In this document: positions 34,505 to 44,047 of the stretch, in pieces
How positions within the stretch are numbered: position 1 is the first letter of the stretch
How the letters are laid out: the number at the start of each line of letters is the position of its first letter
NCBI RefSeq assembly: GCF_037482845.1
Contig: NZ_JBBHJW010000006.1
Coordinates: 124,001 to 188,000 of the forward strand
Origin: Paucibacter_B soli
GTDB taxonomy: Bacteria > Pseudomonadota > Gammaproteobacteria > Burkholderiales > Burkholderiaceae_C
Length of the DNA: 64,000 nucleotides
Direction: 5' to 3'
Translations under genes and position numbers: made by a program
Notes under the pieces: generated by a model
Seen by the model: only the letters and a program-made list of their open reading frames with translations
Told to the model about the DNA's origin: nothing
Databases searched by the model: none

Positions 34505-36180
34505 GCCTGCACTTCCAGGCCGGTGGACAGGTCGCCGCGCTGCTGGGGCATGAGCTGGCCGAGGCGGATGTCGAGCGCCTGCGGGCCTGGCTGGCGGATC
34601 CGGGCGAGGGCCCGCGCGAGCTGCGCTGCTACGACGCCGACCAGCTCCCCACGGCCCTGATCGAGCAGCTCTGCGCGCGCCTGGACGCCGGCCTGCCGCT
34701 CAAGATCCTGGCCTACCATGGCCGCCTGGCCCAGCGCCTGGCGCGCTTGGGGCTGCCGGTGCGCCAGGCCGCCGCCGCGCCGCCGCCACGGCGCCAGCAG
34801 GCTTTTCGCGTGCTGGCCCTGGCGGGCTCGGCGCAGAGCCTGGACAAGATCCTGCGCATCGTCGAGCAACTGCCCAGCAGCGCCCTGACGGTCTTCATCG
34901 CCCAGCATGTGCATCCCGAGCAGCCCAATCTGCTCGACCAGTTGCTCAAGGTGCGCACCGACTATGCGGTGCTGATGCCGCGCGAGCTGAGCCCGGTGCA
35001 AGCGGGCACCATCTATGTGGCGCCACCGGCCCACCACATGAAGGTGGCCCATGGCCTGATCTATCTGACGCGCGATCGGCCGGTGCAATATGCGCGCCCC
35101 TCGATCGATGTGCTGTTCGAATCGCTGGCCGGCGAGTATGGCGCTGGCGTGCTGGCGGCCCTGCTATGTGGCTATGGGCAGGACGGCGTGCAGGGCTGCG
35201 CGGCGCTGCGCCAGGCCGGTGCCATGGTGCTGGCCGAGAGCGGCGACGATTGCGGCGACGCCCGCGTCATGCCCGATGCGGCGCGCGACGCCGGGCATGT
35301 GGAGCGGGTGCTGCCCCTGCCGGCGCTGGTGAGCGTGCTGGCCGCGGCGGCGGCCGGCGATGCCTGGACCGAGGCGCCGCTGGGCCTGTTTCTGGAGGCC
35401 TTGCGTGCCCATTGCGGCCAGGACTTTCGCCACTATCAGCGCGACAGCCTTGAGCGTCGCGTGCGCCAGCTGATGAGTCAGCTGGGCTTGCCGAGCTTCC
35501 TGGACTTCCAGCTCGCCGTGCTGTGCGATCCGGCCGTGCTGGAGCGCTTCAACGCCGAGTTGCCGGTGGGCGTGACCAGCTTCTTTCGCCATCCCGAGCA
35601 GCTGCGCGAACTGCGCGAGCAGGCGCTGCCCTATCTGCAGAGTTTCTCGGTCATCAAGCTGTGGTGCGCCGGCTGCTCGACCGGCGAGGAGGCCTATTCG
35701 CTGGCGGTCATGCTGGCCGAGGCGGGTTTGGCCGAGCGCAGCCACCTGTTTGCCACCGACCTCAACCCCGACGCGCTGGAGATGGCCCGCAGTGGCTTGT
35801 ATCCGGCACAGGCTGTGGAGGCCGCGCGTGCCGCTTACAGCGCCAGCGGCGGCCAGGCCGATTTGTCGCGCTACCTGAGCACGCGCGGTCGGCTCGGGCG
35901 CGTTGCGCCCAGCCTGCAGCAGCAGGTGTTGTTCTACCGGCATTCGCTGGTGGACGAAGGTATATTCAACGAGTTCCAGTTGATCGTGTGCCGCAATGTG
36001 CTGATTTACTTCAGTGCGGCGCTGCAGGCCCAGGTGCTGCAGCGCTTTGCCCAATCCCTGCATGCCGATGGGCTGCTGGTGCTGGGGCCGCAGGACGGCA
36101 TGAGTCTGCAAGCGCGAGCGGCCGGTTTCGAGCCGCTGCGGGCAGGCGGCCAGATATTTCATCGTCGCGGGAGGGGCTGA
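34501..36180 (+). CDS. CheB-CheR fusion: methylesterase and methyltransferase
   Basis: 559 residues from GTG 34501, which overlaps the kinase stop. The first ~95 residues are unrecognised. Residues ~100-280 are a CheB methylesterase with the catalytic triad kept: Ser in LALAGSAQSL, His in FIAQHVHPEQ and Asp in CGYGQDGVQG. Residues ~300-555 are a CheR methyltransferase: SAM-binding WCAGCSTGEEAYSLA, FATDLNPDALEMARSGLY and FQLIVCRNVLIYF. No receiver domain is present, so control must come from elsewhere. Such fusions often work with non-flagellar sensory kinases. Its partners here are the kinases on both sides. Confidence 0.87.
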   Translation: MSLHFQAGGQVAALLGHELAEADVERLRAWLADPGEGPRELRCYDADQLPTALIEQLCARLDAGLPLKILAYHGRLAQRLARLGLPVRQAAAAPPPRRQQAFRVLALAGSAQSLDKILRIVEQLPSSALTVFIAQHVHPEQPNLLDQLLKVRTDYAVLMPRELSPVQAGTIYVAPPAHHMKVAHGLIYLTRDRPVQYARPSIDVLFESLAGEYGAGVLAALLCGYGQDGVQGCAALRQAGAMVLAESGDDCGDARVMPDAARDAGHVERVLPLPALVSVLAAAAAGDAWTEAPLGLFLEALRAHCGQDFRHYQRDSLERRVRQLMSQLGLPSFLDFQLAVLCDPAVLERFNAELPVGVTSFFRHPEQLRELREQALPYLQSFSVIKLWCAGCSTGEEAYSLAVMLAEAGLAERSHLFATDLNPDALEMARSGLYPAQAVEAARAAYSASGGQADLSRYLSTRGRLGRVAPSLQQQVLFYRHSLVDEGIFNEFQLIVCRNVLIYFSAALQAQVLQRFAQSLHADGLLVLGPQDGMSLQARAAGFEPLRAGGQIFHRRGRG

Positions 36181-36181
36181 G

Positions 36182-37450
36182 ATGGACCGGAGCTTTGTGG
36201 TGCTGGCGGTGGACGATCGCGAGTCCAATCTGCTGGCCATCCGTGCCCTGCTGGCCGGCCTGCCGGAGTTCGAGCTGTGCGAGGCACGCTCGGGCGAGGA
36301 GGCGCTGCTGATCACCATGCAGCGGCCCATCCACCTGATCCTGCTGGATGTGAACATGCCAGGCATGGATGGCTTCGAGACCGCAAGGCATCTGCAATCG
36401 GTGGAGCGCACGCGCCAGATTCCCATCGTGTTCCTGACGGCCTACTCCAAGGCCGAGGACTTCGTGCAGCGCGGCTACGACCTGGGTGCGGTGGACTATC
36501 TCTACAAGCCCCTGGAGAGCAACCTGCTGCTCAACCGCATGCGCATGTATCGCCGGCTTTATGAGGGCCATCAGGATCTGCGCGACAGCCGCGACTCGCT
36601 GATGCATGCCATGGGCGAGCTGCGCGACACCCAGCAGCGCCTGTTGCGCAGCCAGAAGCTGGCCGCGCTCATGCCCATGGTGGCGGCGGTGGCGCATGAG
36701 CTCAATACGCCGATCGGCAATTGCCAGCTGATGGCCAGCACCTTGCGCGAGGAGACGCTGGAAATGCTGGCGCATTGGCGCGCCGGCGAGGGCATGCGGC
36801 GCCGCGACCTGGACAGCTTCCTGTCCAGCAACGCCGCCGCCATCGAGATCCTGTCCGACGGCCTCAACCGCGCCGCGCAGGTGGTGGCGCGCTTCAAGGA
36901 AATCGCCATCGACGAACATGCCTGGACGCGCACCCGATTCGATCTGGGCGAGGCCGTGACCGTGGCGGTCGCCGAGGCGCGCACGCGCGTGCTGCGGCCC
37001 GACGTGCATATCGAACTGGCCCTGGTCGAGGGCGTGCGCATGGATAGCTATCCCAGCCCGATCGCCCAGCTGCTAGACGAGCTGATTGCCAACTCGCAGC
37101 TGCACGGCTTTGGCGCCGAGGGCAGTGGCCGCATCGCCATCAGCATCCAGCGTGACGGCGCCCATTGCCTGCTGCGCTATAGCGACGACGGCCGCGGCAT
37201 GACGCCCGAGGTGCTGGCCCGCGTGTTCGATCCCTTCTACACCACAAGATTCGGGCAGGGCAGCAGCGGCCTGGGCCTGGCGATTTGCTACAACCTGGTG
37301 GTCGGGTTGCTGGGTGGGGAGCTCAACGCCAGCAGCGAGCCGGGGCGTGGGGCCAGCTTCAGCGTGCGCCTGCCGCTGGAGGCGCCGCGCGCGGCTCAGC
37401 GCGCCGAGGCGTCCAGCTTGAACACTGCCACCACCGATACCAGTTCCTGA
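36182..37450 (+). CDS. Receiver-histidine kinase (REC-HisKA-HATPase)
   Basis: 422 residues, starting 1 base after the cheB-cheR stop. Residues ~5-120 are a receiver domain (VLAVDDRESN, phospho-Asp in LILLDVNMPGMDGF, Lys in YLYKPLE). A coiled linker leads to an H-box VAAVAHELNTPIGN near residue 175, then HATPase_c with DELIANSQLHG, DDGRGM and SSGLGLAI. It is soluble, so it is probably driven by phosphotransfer from the hybrid kinase upstream. The last ~18 codons overlap the 3' end of the opposite-strand chemoreceptor gene. Confidence 0.87.
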   Translation: MDRSFVVLAVDDRESNLLAIRALLAGLPEFELCEARSGEEALLITMQRPIHLILLDVNMPGMDGFETARHLQSVERTRQIPIVFLTAYSKAEDFVQRGYDLGAVDYLYKPLESNLLLNRMRMYRRLYEGHQDLRDSRDSLMHAMGELRDTQQRLLRSQKLAALMPMVAAVAHELNTPIGNCQLMASTLREETLEMLAHWRAGEGMRRRDLDSFLSSNAAAIEILSDGLNRAAQVVARFKEIAIDEHAWTRTRFDLGEAVTVAVAEARTRVLRPDVHIELALVEGVRMDSYPSPIAQLLDELIANSQLHGFGAEGSGRIAISIQRDGAHCLLRYSDDGRGMTPEVLARVFDPFYTTRFGQGSSGLGLAICYNLVVGLLGGELNASSEPGRGASFSVRLPLEAPRAAQRAEASSLNTATTDTSS

Positions 37451-38961
37451 GCCTGCTGCCTCAGGCTCTCGGCCGCGGCCGCAGCCTGTTCCACCAGGGC
37501 GGCATTCTGCTGCGTGACCTTGTCCATCTGGGTGATGGCCTCGCCCACCTGAGAGACACCTGCGCTTTGCTCGCGACTGGCCGAGCTGATCTCGCCGACG
37601 ATGTCGGTGACGCGCCTGATCGCGGTGACCACTTCTTCCATGGTCTCGCCCGCGCGCGCCACCTGGGCATTGCCCTGCTCGACGCGCTCGACGCTGGCGC
37701 CTATCAGTGTCTTGATCTCCTTGGCGGCCTCGGCGCTACGCTGGGCCAGGTTGCGCACCTCGGAGGCCACCACCGCAAAGCCGCGGCCCTGCTCGCCGGC
37801 GCGCGCGGCTTCCACCGCGGCGTTCAGCGCCAGGATATTGGTCTGGAAGGCGATGCCATCGATCACGGAGATGATGTCGGCGATCTTGCGTGAACTCTCG
37901 TTGATGCCACCCATGGTCTGTACCACCTGGGCCACCACCTCGCCGCCGCGCGAGGCGACCTCGGAGGCACCCAGCGCCAGCTGATTGGCTTGCTGGGCGT
38001 TGTCGGCATTGTTGCGCACCGTCGAACCCAGTTCGTCCATGGTGGCGGCGGTCTGCTCCAGCGCGCTGGCCTGTTCTTCGGTGCGCTGGCTCAGGTCGGA
38101 ATTGCCCTGCGCGATCTCAGCGCTGGCGGTGGCCACGCTCTCGGAATTGCCACGCACCGTGGCGACGATGTCGCGCAGGCGCAGGCGCATGGTCTCCAGC
38201 GCCAGCAGCAGCTGCGAGGTTTCGTCCTTGCCGCGGGCGTCGATGGCCTGGCTCATATCGCCTTCGCTCATCTGCTGGGCAGCTCTCAATGCGCGGCCCA
38301 GTGGCTCGGAGACATTGCGGCTGATGGCAATGCCCAGGCCCGCGCCGCAGGCTACGCCGAGCAGAATCAGCACCACGGTCGTGTTGCGGCTGGAGGCATA
38401 GAGCTCGTCGTTGCTGTCGGACACGCCCTTGGCCTGCACTTCCTTTTGCTGCGCCAGCTCCGTCATGGCCTTGCCCGCTGCGTTGGCCTGCGGCACGAGC
38501 TGCCCCTTGATGAACTTGAGCGCGTCGTTGGAGGTGGTCAGGTCGGCGATCTTGACGCGCTTGGCGGCCTCGTTGGAAAGCTCGTCATAGCGCGCCCAAT
38601 CTTGGCGAAAAGCGTCCAGTGCCTTGCGGTTCGCATCATCGACACCCAGCGCCTCTCGCTTCGCTATCAACTGCACGCTCTTGGCCTTCGATTCGGTCAA
38701 TCTTGCCAAGGCGGCTTCACGCTCCGCCGCATCGGTGGCCAGCAAGGCGTCGCGCAGCGCCACGACGGCCTTGAGACGCTCGACGTTGGCCTCCTTGATC
38801 AGGGATAGCCCCACCAGCTCATGCTCGTACAAGCGGGTGTCCGCATCGTTGATGCGCTTCATGTTGTACACGGCGAAGATACCCGTCGCCGCGCCGATCA
38901 GGGCCACGATCAGAAAGGCCGTGATCAGTTTGACGGAGATTTTGTAGTCGGAGAGTTGCAT
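37396..38961 (-). CDS. Methyl-accepting chemotaxis protein
   Basis: 521 residues. Two membrane helices (~11-30 and ~190-212) flank a periplasmic four-helix-bundle sensor. HAMP follows, then a long signalling coiled coil whose tip is DGIAFQTNILALNAAVEAARAGEQGRGFAVVA. The C-terminus ends FKLDASAR, without a CheR-tethering pentapeptide. The ligand is not predictable. The ribosome binding site AAGGAG lies just before ATG on the minus strand. The 259-base gap to the reductase gene (38962-39220) holds no recognisable flagellar sigma-28 promoter, and I see nothing else in it. Confidence 0.92.
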   Translation of the reverse strand: MQLSDYKISVKLITAFLIVALIGAATGIFAVYNMKRINDADTRLYEHELVGLSLIKEANVERLKAVVALRDALLATDAAEREAALARLTESKAKSVQLIAKREALGVDDANRKALDAFRQDWARYDELSNEAAKRVKIADLTTSNDALKFIKGQLVPQANAAGKAMTELAQQKEVQAKGVSDSNDELYASSRNTTVVLILLGVACGAGLGIAISRNVSEPLGRALRAAQQMSEGDMSQAIDARGKDETSQLLLALETMRLRLRDIVATVRGNSESVATASAEIAQGNSDLSQRTEEQASALEQTAATMDELGSTVRNNADNAQQANQLALGASEVASRGGEVVAQVVQTMGGINESSRKIADIISVIDGIAFQTNILALNAAVEAARAGEQGRGFAVVASEVRNLAQRSAEAAKEIKTLIGASVERVEQGNAQVARAGETMEEVVTAIRRVTDIVGEISSASREQSAGVSQVGEAITQMDKVTQQNAALVEQAAAAAESLRQQAQELVSVVAVFKLDASAR

Positions 38962-39220
38962 TGCCTGAGCTCCTTGTTTTGTGCGCAGCCAGGCCTGGGG
39001 CCCGGTCCCGCGCGTATTCGACCGTCATGTTGAGGGTGTAGTTTGCTGAAACTGCGCCGGTTTGTCGCGCCTGATTCCGGTTTTGTGTGCGGGCGAGCTG
39101 TGGCTGCCGAAATGGCTGGCTTGCGAACGGTCGTGCTTTTTTGTCGCCCATGGGACTTTGCCGACCCGGGACGCATGATTCAATCGCAGCATCGTGTTTC
39201 GTCAGCAGGAGCGTCAGCCC

Positions 39221-40240
39221 ATGAGCCGTATCAACCATCAGATTCTTTTGGCCTCGCGCCCGCAGGGCGAGCCCACGGCCGAGAACTTCAAGCTGGTCGA
39301 GGCCGCCGTGCCGGCGCTCGCCGAGGGCCAGGTACTGGTGCGCAACCATTACCTGAGCCTGGACCCCTATATGCGCGGCCGCATGAACGACGCCAAGAGC
39401 TATGCCCAGCCGCAGCCGCTGGGCGAGGTGATGCTGGGCGGCACGGCGGGCGAGGTGGTGGAGTCGCGCAACCCGAGCTTCAAGCCGGGCGACCAGGTGG
39501 TGGGCATGGGCGGCTGGCAGGAGTACCAGCTGGTCGACGCCGGTCAGCGTGGCGTGCTGCAAAAGGTCGACACCAGCCATATCCCGCTCTCGGCCTATCT
39601 CGGCGCGGTGGGCATGCCGGGCGTCACCGCCTGGTACGGCCTGGTCAAGATCATCAAGCCCGAGCCGGGCGAGACCGTCGTGGTCAGCGCCGCCAGTGGT
39701 GCGGTGGGCAGTGCGGTGGGGCAGCTCGCCAAGCTGCGCGGTGCACGCGCGGTGGGCATTGCCGGCGGTGCCGACAAATGCCGCTATGTGGTGGAGGAAC
39801 TGGGCTTCGACGCCTGCATTGACTACAAGCAGCATCAGGATTTGAAGTCGCTCTCGGCCGCGCTCAAAGAGGCCTGCCCGAACGGTGTGGACGGCTACTT
39901 CGAGAATGTCGGTGGCATGTTGCTGGACGCGGTGCTGCTGCGCGCCAATGCCTTCAGCCGCGTGGCCATGTGCGGCATGATCTCGGGCTACAACGGCACG
40001 CCCATCCCCTTGCAATACCCGCAGCTGATCCTCAGCAACCGCATGAAGGTCGAGGGCTTCATCGTCTCCGAGCATATGGAGGTCTGGCCCGAGGCGCTCA
40101 AGGAACTGGGCACCCTGGTGGCCAGCGGCAAGCTCAAGTACCGCGAGAGCGTGGCCCTGGGGCTGGCCGCCGCGCCCGAGGCCTTCCTGGGCCTGCTCAA
40201 GGGCAGGAACTTCGGCAAGCAAATCGTCAAGCTGGTCTGA
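39221..40240 (+). CDS. NADP-dependent alkenal/curcumin-type reductase (MDR family)
   Basis: 339 residues from ATG 39221 with CAGGAG about 10 bases upstream. It is a zinc-free medium-chain dehydrogenase: the N-terminal LDPYMRGRMNDAKSY, cofactor-binding VVVSAASGAVGSAVGQLAKL, and a C-terminal LKGRNFGKQIVKL match the leukotriene B4 dehydrogenase/CurA/YncB group. It reduces carbon-carbon double bonds of enones and alkenals with NADPH. The downstream ElaA gene overlaps its stop by 1 base (TGATG) and an SDR follows with ATGA, so three genes form one operon, perhaps dealing with reactive aldehydes. Confidence 0.9.
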   Translation: MSRINHQILLASRPQGEPTAENFKLVEAAVPALAEGQVLVRNHYLSLDPYMRGRMNDAKSYAQPQPLGEVMLGGTAGEVVESRNPSFKPGDQVVGMGGWQEYQLVDAGQRGVLQKVDTSHIPLSAYLGAVGMPGVTAWYGLVKIIKPEPGETVVVSAASGAVGSAVGQLAKLRGARAVGIAGGADKCRYVVEELGFDACIDYKQHQDLKSLSAALKEACPNGVDGYFENVGGMLLDAVLLRANAFSRVAMCGMISGYNGTPIPLQYPQLILSNRMKVEGFIVSEHMEVWPEALKELGTLVASGKLKYRESVALGLAAAPEAFLGLLKGRNFGKQIVKLV

Positions 40241-40686
40241 TGCTGAGCTGGCAATGTGCTCGCCTGGACGAGCTGGATGCGCCCACCCTCTACGCGGTGC
40301 TGCGCCTGCGTGCCGAGGTCTTCGTGGTGGAGCAGCGCTGCGTCTATCTCGATCCGGATGGCAAGGACCTGGACGCCTGGCATCTGCTGGGGCGCGCGGA
40401 GGACGGCAGCCTGCTGGCCTATGCGAGGCTTCTCGAAGCAGAAGAGGGGCCCAAGATCGGCCGCGTGGTCACAGCAGCTGCCGCACGCGGCGCCGGCCAG
40501 GGCCGCGCGCTCATGCTTGAGGCCCTGGCCACCTGCGAACGTCTCTGGCCGGGCCGGGCGGTCGGCCTGCAGGCCCAGGCCTATCTGCAGGATTTCTACA
40601 CCAGCCTGGGCTTCGCGCCCGTCTCCCAGGTGTACGAGGAAGACGGCATCCCCCACATCGATATGCGCCAGGAGGACGGTCCATGA
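40240..40686 (+). CDS. ElaA-type GNAT acetyltransferase
   Basis: 148 residues. It has the typical ElaA pattern: LYAVLRLRAEVFVVEQRC near the start, YLDPDGKDLDAWHLLG, then IGRVVTAAAARGAGQGRALM as the acetyl-CoA loop and YLQDFYTSLGFAPVS at the end. The substrate of ElaA is not established. The ATG shares its A with the stop of the reductase gene, and the stop overlaps the next ATG, so it is the middle gene of a tight three-gene operon. Confidence 0.88.
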   Translation: MLSWQCARLDELDAPTLYAVLRLRAEVFVVEQRCVYLDPDGKDLDAWHLLGRAEDGSLLAYARLLEAEEGPKIGRVVTAAAARGAGQGRALMLEALATCERLWPGRAVGLQAQAYLQDFYTSLGFAPVSQVYEEDGIPHIDMRQEDGP

Positions 40687-41579
40687 AGAGCTACCAAGGC
40701 AAGACCGCTGTGATCACCGGCGCGGGTTCGGGCTTCGGCCTGGAGGTGGCACGCCTGGCCGCCCAGCGCGGCATGAAGCTGGTGTTGTGTGATGTGCAGG
40801 CCGACGCGCTGGAGCGCGCGGCGGCGGAATTCGAAGGCCACGAAGTACTGGCGATGCGGGTGGACGTGAGCAAGGCCGCGGAGATGGAGGCGCTGGCGGC
40901 GGCGGTGCAGCAGCGCTTCGGCGCCCCGCACTTCGTCTTCAACAACGCCGGCGTCGGCTCGGGCGGGCTGATCTGGGAGAACAGCCTGGCGGACTGGGAA
41001 TGGGTGCTGGGCGTGAACCTGATGGGCGTGGTGCATGGCGTGCGCCTGTTCACGCCGATGATGCTGGCCGCCGCCTCGGCCGACCCCGCCTACGAGGGTC
41101 ATATCGTCAACACCGCCTCGATGGCCGGCATGGTGAATGCGCCCAATATGGGCGTCTACAACGTCTCCAAGCATGCGGTGGTCGCCCTGAGCGAGACGCT
41201 CTATCAAGACCTGGCCCTGGTCACCGAGCAGGTTCATTGCTCCTTGCTGTGCCCCTTCTTCGTGCCCACCGGCATCTCGCAGAGCCACCGCAACCGGCCG
41301 GGCGATCTGGCCCCGGCCAGACCCACCAAGAGCCAGCTGGTCTCGCAGGCCATGAGCGAGAAGGCGGTTGCGTCCGGCAAGGTCAGCGCGGCCGAGGTGG
41401 CGGCGCTGGTGTTCGAGGCTGCCGACGCTGCGCGCTTCTATGTATTCAGCCATCCGAAGCTGTTGTCGGGCGTGCAGACCCGGCTCGAAGATGTGATGCA
41501 GCTGCGCAATCCCAGCAGCCCCTTCAAGGACAAGCCCGAGCTCGGCCATCAGATCGCCGCCCTGCTGAAGGCCGATTGA
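40683..41579 (+). CDS. Short-chain dehydrogenase/reductase
   Basis: 298 residues; ATGA overlap with the ElaA gene. Cofactor motif TGAGSGFG near residue 14, FNNAGVG at ~85, and catalytic SMAGMVN...YNVSKHAV. It belongs to the classical SDR group that often acts on lipophilic alcohols or aldehydes; the extra ~40 residues after the fold (QTRLEDVMQLRNP) are typical of this group. Asp in LCDVQADAL after the second strand suggests NAD(H). The substrate is unknown; its operon partners suggest aldehyde/ketone detoxification. Confidence 0.87.
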   Translation: MKSYQGKTAVITGAGSGFGLEVARLAAQRGMKLVLCDVQADALERAAAEFEGHEVLAMRVDVSKAAEMEALAAAVQQRFGAPHFVFNNAGVGSGGLIWENSLADWEWVLGVNLMGVVHGVRLFTPMMLAAASADPAYEGHIVNTASMAGMVNAPNMGVYNVSKHAVVALSETLYQDLALVTEQVHCSLLCPFFVPTGISQSHRNRPGDLAPARPTKSQLVSQAMSEKAVASGKVSAAEVAALVFEAADAARFYVFSHPKLLSGVQTRLEDVMQLRNPSSPFKDKPELGHQIAALLKAD

Positions 41580-41677
41580 GCCGGGCATTTCCCTGGCGGC
41601 GCGCGCCACGAACTTGCTAGCATGGGCGGGCGTCGCGCCCCCGTCCTGTGGGGCGGCCGCGTCGGCAAGGGAGAGGC

Positions 41678-44047
41678 ATGGCGATGCTGGAGTTTTCGGC
41701 CAGCCAGGAGAGTCTGGCCGCGCTCGAGGCGCAGTGGGTCGAGTCGGCCGCGTGCGGCCCGGCCGCCGAGCGCCTGCGCCTGAGCGTGGCGCTGGCGTGG
41801 CAGCTGCGTCAGCGCGAGCCGCAGCGCGCGCAGCGGCTTGTGGCCGAGGCGCAAGCGCAATTGCCCCACTCCGGGCTGGCGGCTAGTGAGCAGCAGCGGC
41901 TGGTGCTGCGACTGCAGCTGACGCTGGCCGAGCTGGCCATATTGCGCACCGATCTGGCTGGCGCTGAAGCCCTCTTGCAGCAGGTGTTGCGCCAGGCTGC
42001 TCCCTTGGCCGAGCCGTTGGCCTGCGCCGATGCGCATGCGCTGCGCGCGACCATCGCGGCGCTCAGTGGCGTCAGCAGCGACCAGGTCTGCCTCGCCTAT
42101 GAGCAGATGTTGCAGGCGCTCGGTTCGGCCGATGCGACGCGCCAGGGCATTGCCGAGGCCGGCCTGGTCTATGCCATGTGCTTTCGCAGCCCCGAGGCCG
42201 CGCGCCAGCGCTGGGAAGCCCGAACACGGCGCGCAGATGAGACGCTGGCGCCGGCCGAGGCCGCTTCGGTTGAAGACGCTCTGGGCTTGTTGGCGGGCAT
42301 GTCCAGCGCCTATGCTGATTCGATCCGGCACTTCGCGCGCGGCTACGAGCTGTCGCTGGCATCGGGGCAGTTGCGGCGTGCCGTGGCCCAGGCCAGCAAT
42401 GCTGGCGTCGGCTTCATGCGCCTCAATGACCTGCCCGCCGCTGCGGAGTGGCTGCAGCGCGGGCTGGAGCTGGCGCGTCGCTGCCGCTGGCCCAGTACGC
42501 TGGCGCTTGCCTTGGTGCAGGCCGCGTCGGTGATGCGCGATCTGCAGCGGCAGGCGCAGGCCCGCGAGATGCTCAACGAAGCGCTGGCGCTCCTCAAGAT
42601 CGCGCCGGCGGCCCGCTCCCTGGCGCTGGCACTGAAGCACCTCGGCAGCCTGGAACTGGACAGCGGCAGGGTGGCCGAGGCGCTGGACTGTTATCAACAC
42701 CTGGAACGCCAGGCTCGTGCGCTCGACAACCCTGATCTGCAGGGCGATGCCTGGCTGGGTCAGGCCCGCGCCCTGCGGGCCCAGGGCGAACTGGACCTGG
42801 CGCTGCAGGTGGGCGGCAAGGCCTTGCTGGCCTGCAAGGCCAAGGCGGACCAGATCGGCGCGCTGATGTTGCTGGCCGAGATCCATGTGGCCAAGGCCGC
42901 GGCCTCGGCCGGCGAGGCGACAGCGCGCGATGGCCAGGCACTGGCCTGCCTGTGTCGCGCCCTGGCGCTGGCGGACAGCATCGAGGGCTATGCGACGCCA
43001 GGCGCCTTGCATGAGGCGCTGGCGCGCGAATATGCGGCGCACGGTGATGCCGCCCAGGCTTGCCGGCACGCGCAGCGCGCCAGCCGCGCCTACGAGCAAT
43101 TGCATGGGCGCGAGGCGACCAACCGCGTGATCGCGATGGAAGTCAGCCAGGAAACCGAGCGTGCCCGCGTCGAGAGTCTGCGGCAAGCCGAGCTTGCGCA
43201 GTCTCACAACGAGCGCAACCAGCTGCTGGTGCAGGCGCAGACCACGCTGGAGCAACTGGGCCGCATCGGTCGGGAACTTACCAGCAATCTCGAGACCGAG
43301 GCCGTCTGTGCCGCCCTCTGCCGAGGGGTGGGCGAAATGCTCGACATGGCCAGCCTGTTGGTGTTCAGGCCGGACGCCGATGGTCTTAGCCTGCGCCTGG
43401 TCTACGGCGTTGCGGACGGGCACAGCCTTGGCGAGGTGCGCTGCGCCGTCGACGACCCCGACCGCCGCGTGCCGCGTTGCGCGCGCACGCGCGAGGAAAT
43501 CGTGATCGAAGACGATGCCGACGATCGCTTTGTCATTCCCGGCACGCGGCACACCCGCAGCAAGCTGTACGCACCCCTGCTGGATGGCGACCGCCTGCTC
43601 GGCGTGCTGAGCATCCAGGCCTTTGCGGCCCATGCCTATGGTGAGCGCGAGCGTTCGATCTTCCGCAGCCTGTGCGCCTATGCCGCGATCGCACTCGCGA
43701 ATGCCGATGTGCTGGCCCATTTGCAGCAGGCGCAGGCCGAGCTGGCGCAGCGCGAGCGGCTTGCCGTGCTCGGGCAGATGATCAGCCATGTGGCCCAGCA
43801 GGTCGACGCACCGGTCGCGGCGATCCGCGGCGCCGGGCGCAGCCTGGGCAGCGCGGTGGATCAGCTCTTTGACGAACTCCCACGCCTGCTGCCCAACGGT
43901 GCGGGACGGGCATCGAGCCATCGCTTGCTCGGTGGTACGGACATCGCGCAGGAGCTGGCCGGGCTTGGCGCTGCGGTGGACAGCCTGGCCCAGTTGGTGC
44001 AGGCGCTCAAGCGCAATGGCGCGTCGGTGGGGGGCGCTGCGCCATGA
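41678..44047 (+). CDS. TPR-GAF protein with degenerate histidine-kinase dimerisation domain (pseudokinase)
   Basis: 789 residues from ATG 41678, or 787 from ATG 41684, which has better spacing to GGGAGAGG (41669-41676). Residues ~1-480 are helical TPR-like repeats. A coiled linker (TNRVIAMEVSQETERARVES) leads to a GAF domain (~545-680). The C-terminus resembles a HisKA helix, but the phospho-acceptor position is Gln (SHVAQQVDAPVAAIRG against VAHEINTP in its neighbour), and no HATPase domain follows. It is paralogous in layout to the next gene, which is complete, and the two overlap by ATGA. It probably forms a regulatory partner of that kinase. A hairpin CGCCCC/GGGGCG lies in its leader near 41635. 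Confidence 0.82.
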   Translation: MAMLEFSASQESLAALEAQWVESAACGPAAERLRLSVALAWQLRQREPQRAQRLVAEAQAQLPHSGLAASEQQRLVLRLQLTLAELAILRTDLAGAEALLQQVLRQAAPLAEPLACADAHALRATIAALSGVSSDQVCLAYEQMLQALGSADATRQGIAEAGLVYAMCFRSPEAARQRWEARTRRADETLAPAEAASVEDALGLLAGMSSAYADSIRHFARGYELSLASGQLRRAVAQASNAGVGFMRLNDLPAAAEWLQRGLELARRCRWPSTLALALVQAASVMRDLQRQAQAREMLNEALALLKIAPAARSLALALKHLGSLELDSGRVAEALDCYQHLERQARALDNPDLQGDAWLGQARALRAQGELDLALQVGGKALLACKAKADQIGALMLLAEIHVAKAAASAGEATARDGQALACLCRALALADSIEGYATPGALHEALAREYAAHGDAAQACRHAQRASRAYEQLHGREATNRVIAMEVSQETERARVESLRQAELAQSHNERNQLLVQAQTTLEQLGRIGRELTSNLETEAVCAALCRGVGEMLDMASLLVFRPDADGLSLRLVYGVADGHSLGEVRCAVDDPDRRVPRCARTREEIVIEDDADDRFVIPGTRHTRSKLYAPLLDGDRLLGVLSIQAFAAHAYGERERSIFRSLCAYAAIALANADVLAHLQQAQAELAQRERLAVLGQMISHVAQQVDAPVAAIRGAGRSLGSAVDQLFDELPRLLPNGAGRASSHRLLGGTDIAQELAGLGAAVDSLAQLVQALKRNGASVGGAAP

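Noticed and set aside
38962..39220. Flagellar sigma-28 promoter for the chemoreceptor
   Set aside because: No TAAA/GCCGATAA pair at 15-base spacing could be found on the minus strand.
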